From CAKSIN01 sp964423705 (GTDB lineage Bacteria > Bacillota > Clostridia > UMGS1810), in NCBI GenBank assembly GCA_964423705.1, contig CAYRGA010000099.1:1-6519 (forward strand): a stretch of 6,519 bases of DNA. The letters run 5' to 3'. Position numbers and translations under genes: made by a program. Shown here in pieces: positions 6,289 through 6,519 of this stretch; position 1 is the stretch's first letter, and every line of letters starts with the position of its first letter. The notes under the pieces were generated by a model. The model saw nothing but the letters and a program-made list of their open reading frames with translations, was not told the DNA's origin and did no database searches.

Positions 6289-6389
6289 AAAGTACACCTC
6301 CTTACAATAGCACCACTGTTTATATAATGTGCATCGGTGCCGCCATGAAAACGGCACCTCACCAAAACAGCATTATAACCTGACTTCAT
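6285..6389 (-). CDS. Possible 34-residue leader ORF coupled to rpmH
   Basis: Unrecognised short frame, ATG at 6389 to TGA at 6287-6285. It begins MKSGYNAVLVRCRFHGG. AAGGAAG lies 8 bases before the ATG, and the stop overlaps the rpmH start as ATGA. These two features make translation plausible and would couple it to L34 synthesis. Against this, it covers the rpmH ribosome-binding site and a strong hairpin (6336-6358), and a TATAAT hexamer lies inside it, so it may simply be untranslated leader. The product resembles no family I know. Confidence 0.25.
   Translation of the reverse strand: MKSGYNAVLVRCRFHGGTDAHYINSGAIVRRCTL
6295..6303 (-). promoter_or_regulatory. Ribosome-binding site of rpmH
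   Basis: The minus strand reads AAGGAGGTG, fully complementary to the 16S rRNA 3' end, with 6 bases before ATG at 6288. It fixes the short 44-residue start of L34. Confidence 0.9.
6301..6328 (+). promoter_or_regulatory. Weak divergent promoter candidate
   Basis: On the plus strand CTTACA (6301-6306, four of six consensus bases) is followed 16 bases later by a perfect TATAAT (6323-6328). It would drive transcription out of the right end of the window, where dnaA often lies in Firmicutes. It overlaps the edge of the rpmH ribosome-binding site, and AT-rich matches like this are common by chance. Confidence 0.2.
6336..6358 (-). other. Perfect 7-bp hairpin in the rpmH leader
   Basis: On the minus strand GGTGCCG (6358-6352) pairs with CGGCACC (6342-6336) around a 9-base loop. 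It ends 47 bases before the rpmH start codon. No T run follows, so it is not a terminator. A role in leader stability or L34 control is possible but unproven. Confidence 0.45.
6372..6377 (-). promoter_or_regulatory. Candidate -10 element for the rpmH transcript
   Basis: A perfect TATAAT on the minus strand, 84 bases before the rpmH ATG. No good -35 box lies 16-18 bases upstream (the bases there are near AAGTGC) and there is no TG extension, so the call is weak. If used, the transcript would start near 6365 and carry the hairpin at 6336-6358 close to its 5' end. Confidence 0.25.
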
Positions 6390-6414
6390 AGGCAGCACTT
6401 CCTTATAAAAGTAA

Positions 6415-6451
6415 ATGCCGCATTAATAATGCTCACCCCGTAGAGCGGCAT
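6415..6451. repeat. Inverted repeat with an inner palindrome upstream of rpmH
   Basis: ATGCCGC (6415-6421) and GCGGCAT (6445-6451) form a perfect 7-bp inverted repeat around 23 bases. Overlapping its left arm is a 13-bp palindrome, GCATTA-A-TAATGC (6420-6432), so two alternative structures are possible. It could be an operator or part of a 5' leader. No known regulator site is recognised. Confidence 0.35.
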
Positions 6452-6519
6452 GCATAATCTCCGCCGCCCAATCTATATCACAGCGGGATATATTTACTGA
6501 CATGAAATCAATCTTAATT
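6423..6519 (-). CDS. Unrecognised reading frame reaching the right edge
   Basis: A minus-strand frame open from the window edge to TAA at 6425-6423 (31 sense codons visible). It reads MSVNISRCDIDWAAEI from an internal ATG at 6503 and ends AALRGEHY. No ribosome-binding site precedes that ATG. It may be the 3' end of an unknown minus-strand gene starting outside the window, or a chance frame. If real, rpmH would not be the first gene of its strand run here, and dnaA would not be directly divergent. Confidence 0.2.
   Translation of the reverse strand, partial: IKIDFMSVNISRCDIDWAAEIMHAALRGEHY
6474..6492. repeat. Short inverted repeat near the right edge
   Basis: TATATC (6474-6479) and GATATA (6487-6492) are perfect inverted copies around a 7-base spacer. 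It has the size and symmetry of a protein-binding operator, but AT-rich repeats of this length also arise by chance. Confidence 0.25.

Noticed and set aside
6289..6357. Extended L34 start at GTG 6357
   Set aside because: The extra 23 residues (MPFSWRHRCT and onward) do not belong to L34, and a near-perfect ribosome-binding site serves ATG at 6288.
6289..6519. Chromosomal origin (oriC) in the window
   Set aside because: Gene order makes a nearby origin possible, but no DnaA-box consensus, no clear AT-rich unwinding tract and no dnaA coding sequence are visible.
1..6519. CRISPR array, tRNA or rRNA gene, prophage or insertion sequence
   Set aside because: I saw no regularly spaced direct repeats, no cloverleaf-like segment, no transposase or integrase frame and no target-site duplication. 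The window is almost fully filled by housekeeping genes.

Overview
The window carries the conserved bacterial cluster rpmH-rnpA-yidD-yidC-jag-mnmE-mnmG-rsmG. All eight genes are on the minus strand, so transcription runs from the right end of the window to the left. Seven genes are complete. rsmG is cut by the left edge after 113 codons. The gene set and order, the short YidC without a large periplasmic domain, the Jag (KhpB) protein downstream of it, the strong GGAGG ribosome-binding sites and the moderate base composition point to a Firmicute, most likely class Clostridia. I cannot name the genus from this stretch.

Layout from right to left. Positions 6519-6289 are the leader upstream of rpmH. 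They hold several inverted repeats and two short unrecognised minus-strand reading frames, one of which overlaps the rpmH start by ATGA. rpmH (ribosomal protein L34) follows at 6288-6154. The 147-base rpmH-rnpA gap holds a 73-bp nested palindrome whose downstream hairpin runs into a run of six T on the minus strand, so it looks like an intrinsic terminator or attenuator. Next come rnpA, yidD (4-bp overlap), yidC and jag, all tightly packed. The 247-base jag-mnmE gap contains four hairpins, one of them a good minus-strand terminator candidate. mnmE, mnmG and rsmG then follow with gaps of 8 and 0 bases; rsmG starts with TTG directly after the mnmG stop codon.

Functions. RpmH is part of the large ribosomal subunit. 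RnpA is the protein subunit of RNase P, which matures tRNA 5' ends. YidD and YidC insert membrane proteins, and Jag is an RNA-binding protein commonly found beside YidC. MnmE and MnmG together modify the wobble uridine (U34) of certain tRNAs. RsmG methylates 16S rRNA. The cluster is therefore a translation and membrane-biogenesis housekeeping block, and the hairpins suggest it is read as at least two or three transcription segments.

Nothing here is a clearly new system. The points worth a second look are the nested palindrome between rpmH and rnpA, the structured jag-mnmE spacer, the coupled leader ORF before rpmH, and non-consensus residues at normally invariant motif positions in MnmE (G4 and G5), Jag (KH GXXG loop) and YidC (groove arginine). 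No dnaA gene or DnaA box was seen in the 231 bases upstream of rpmH, although dnaA often lies beyond this point in Firmicutes.
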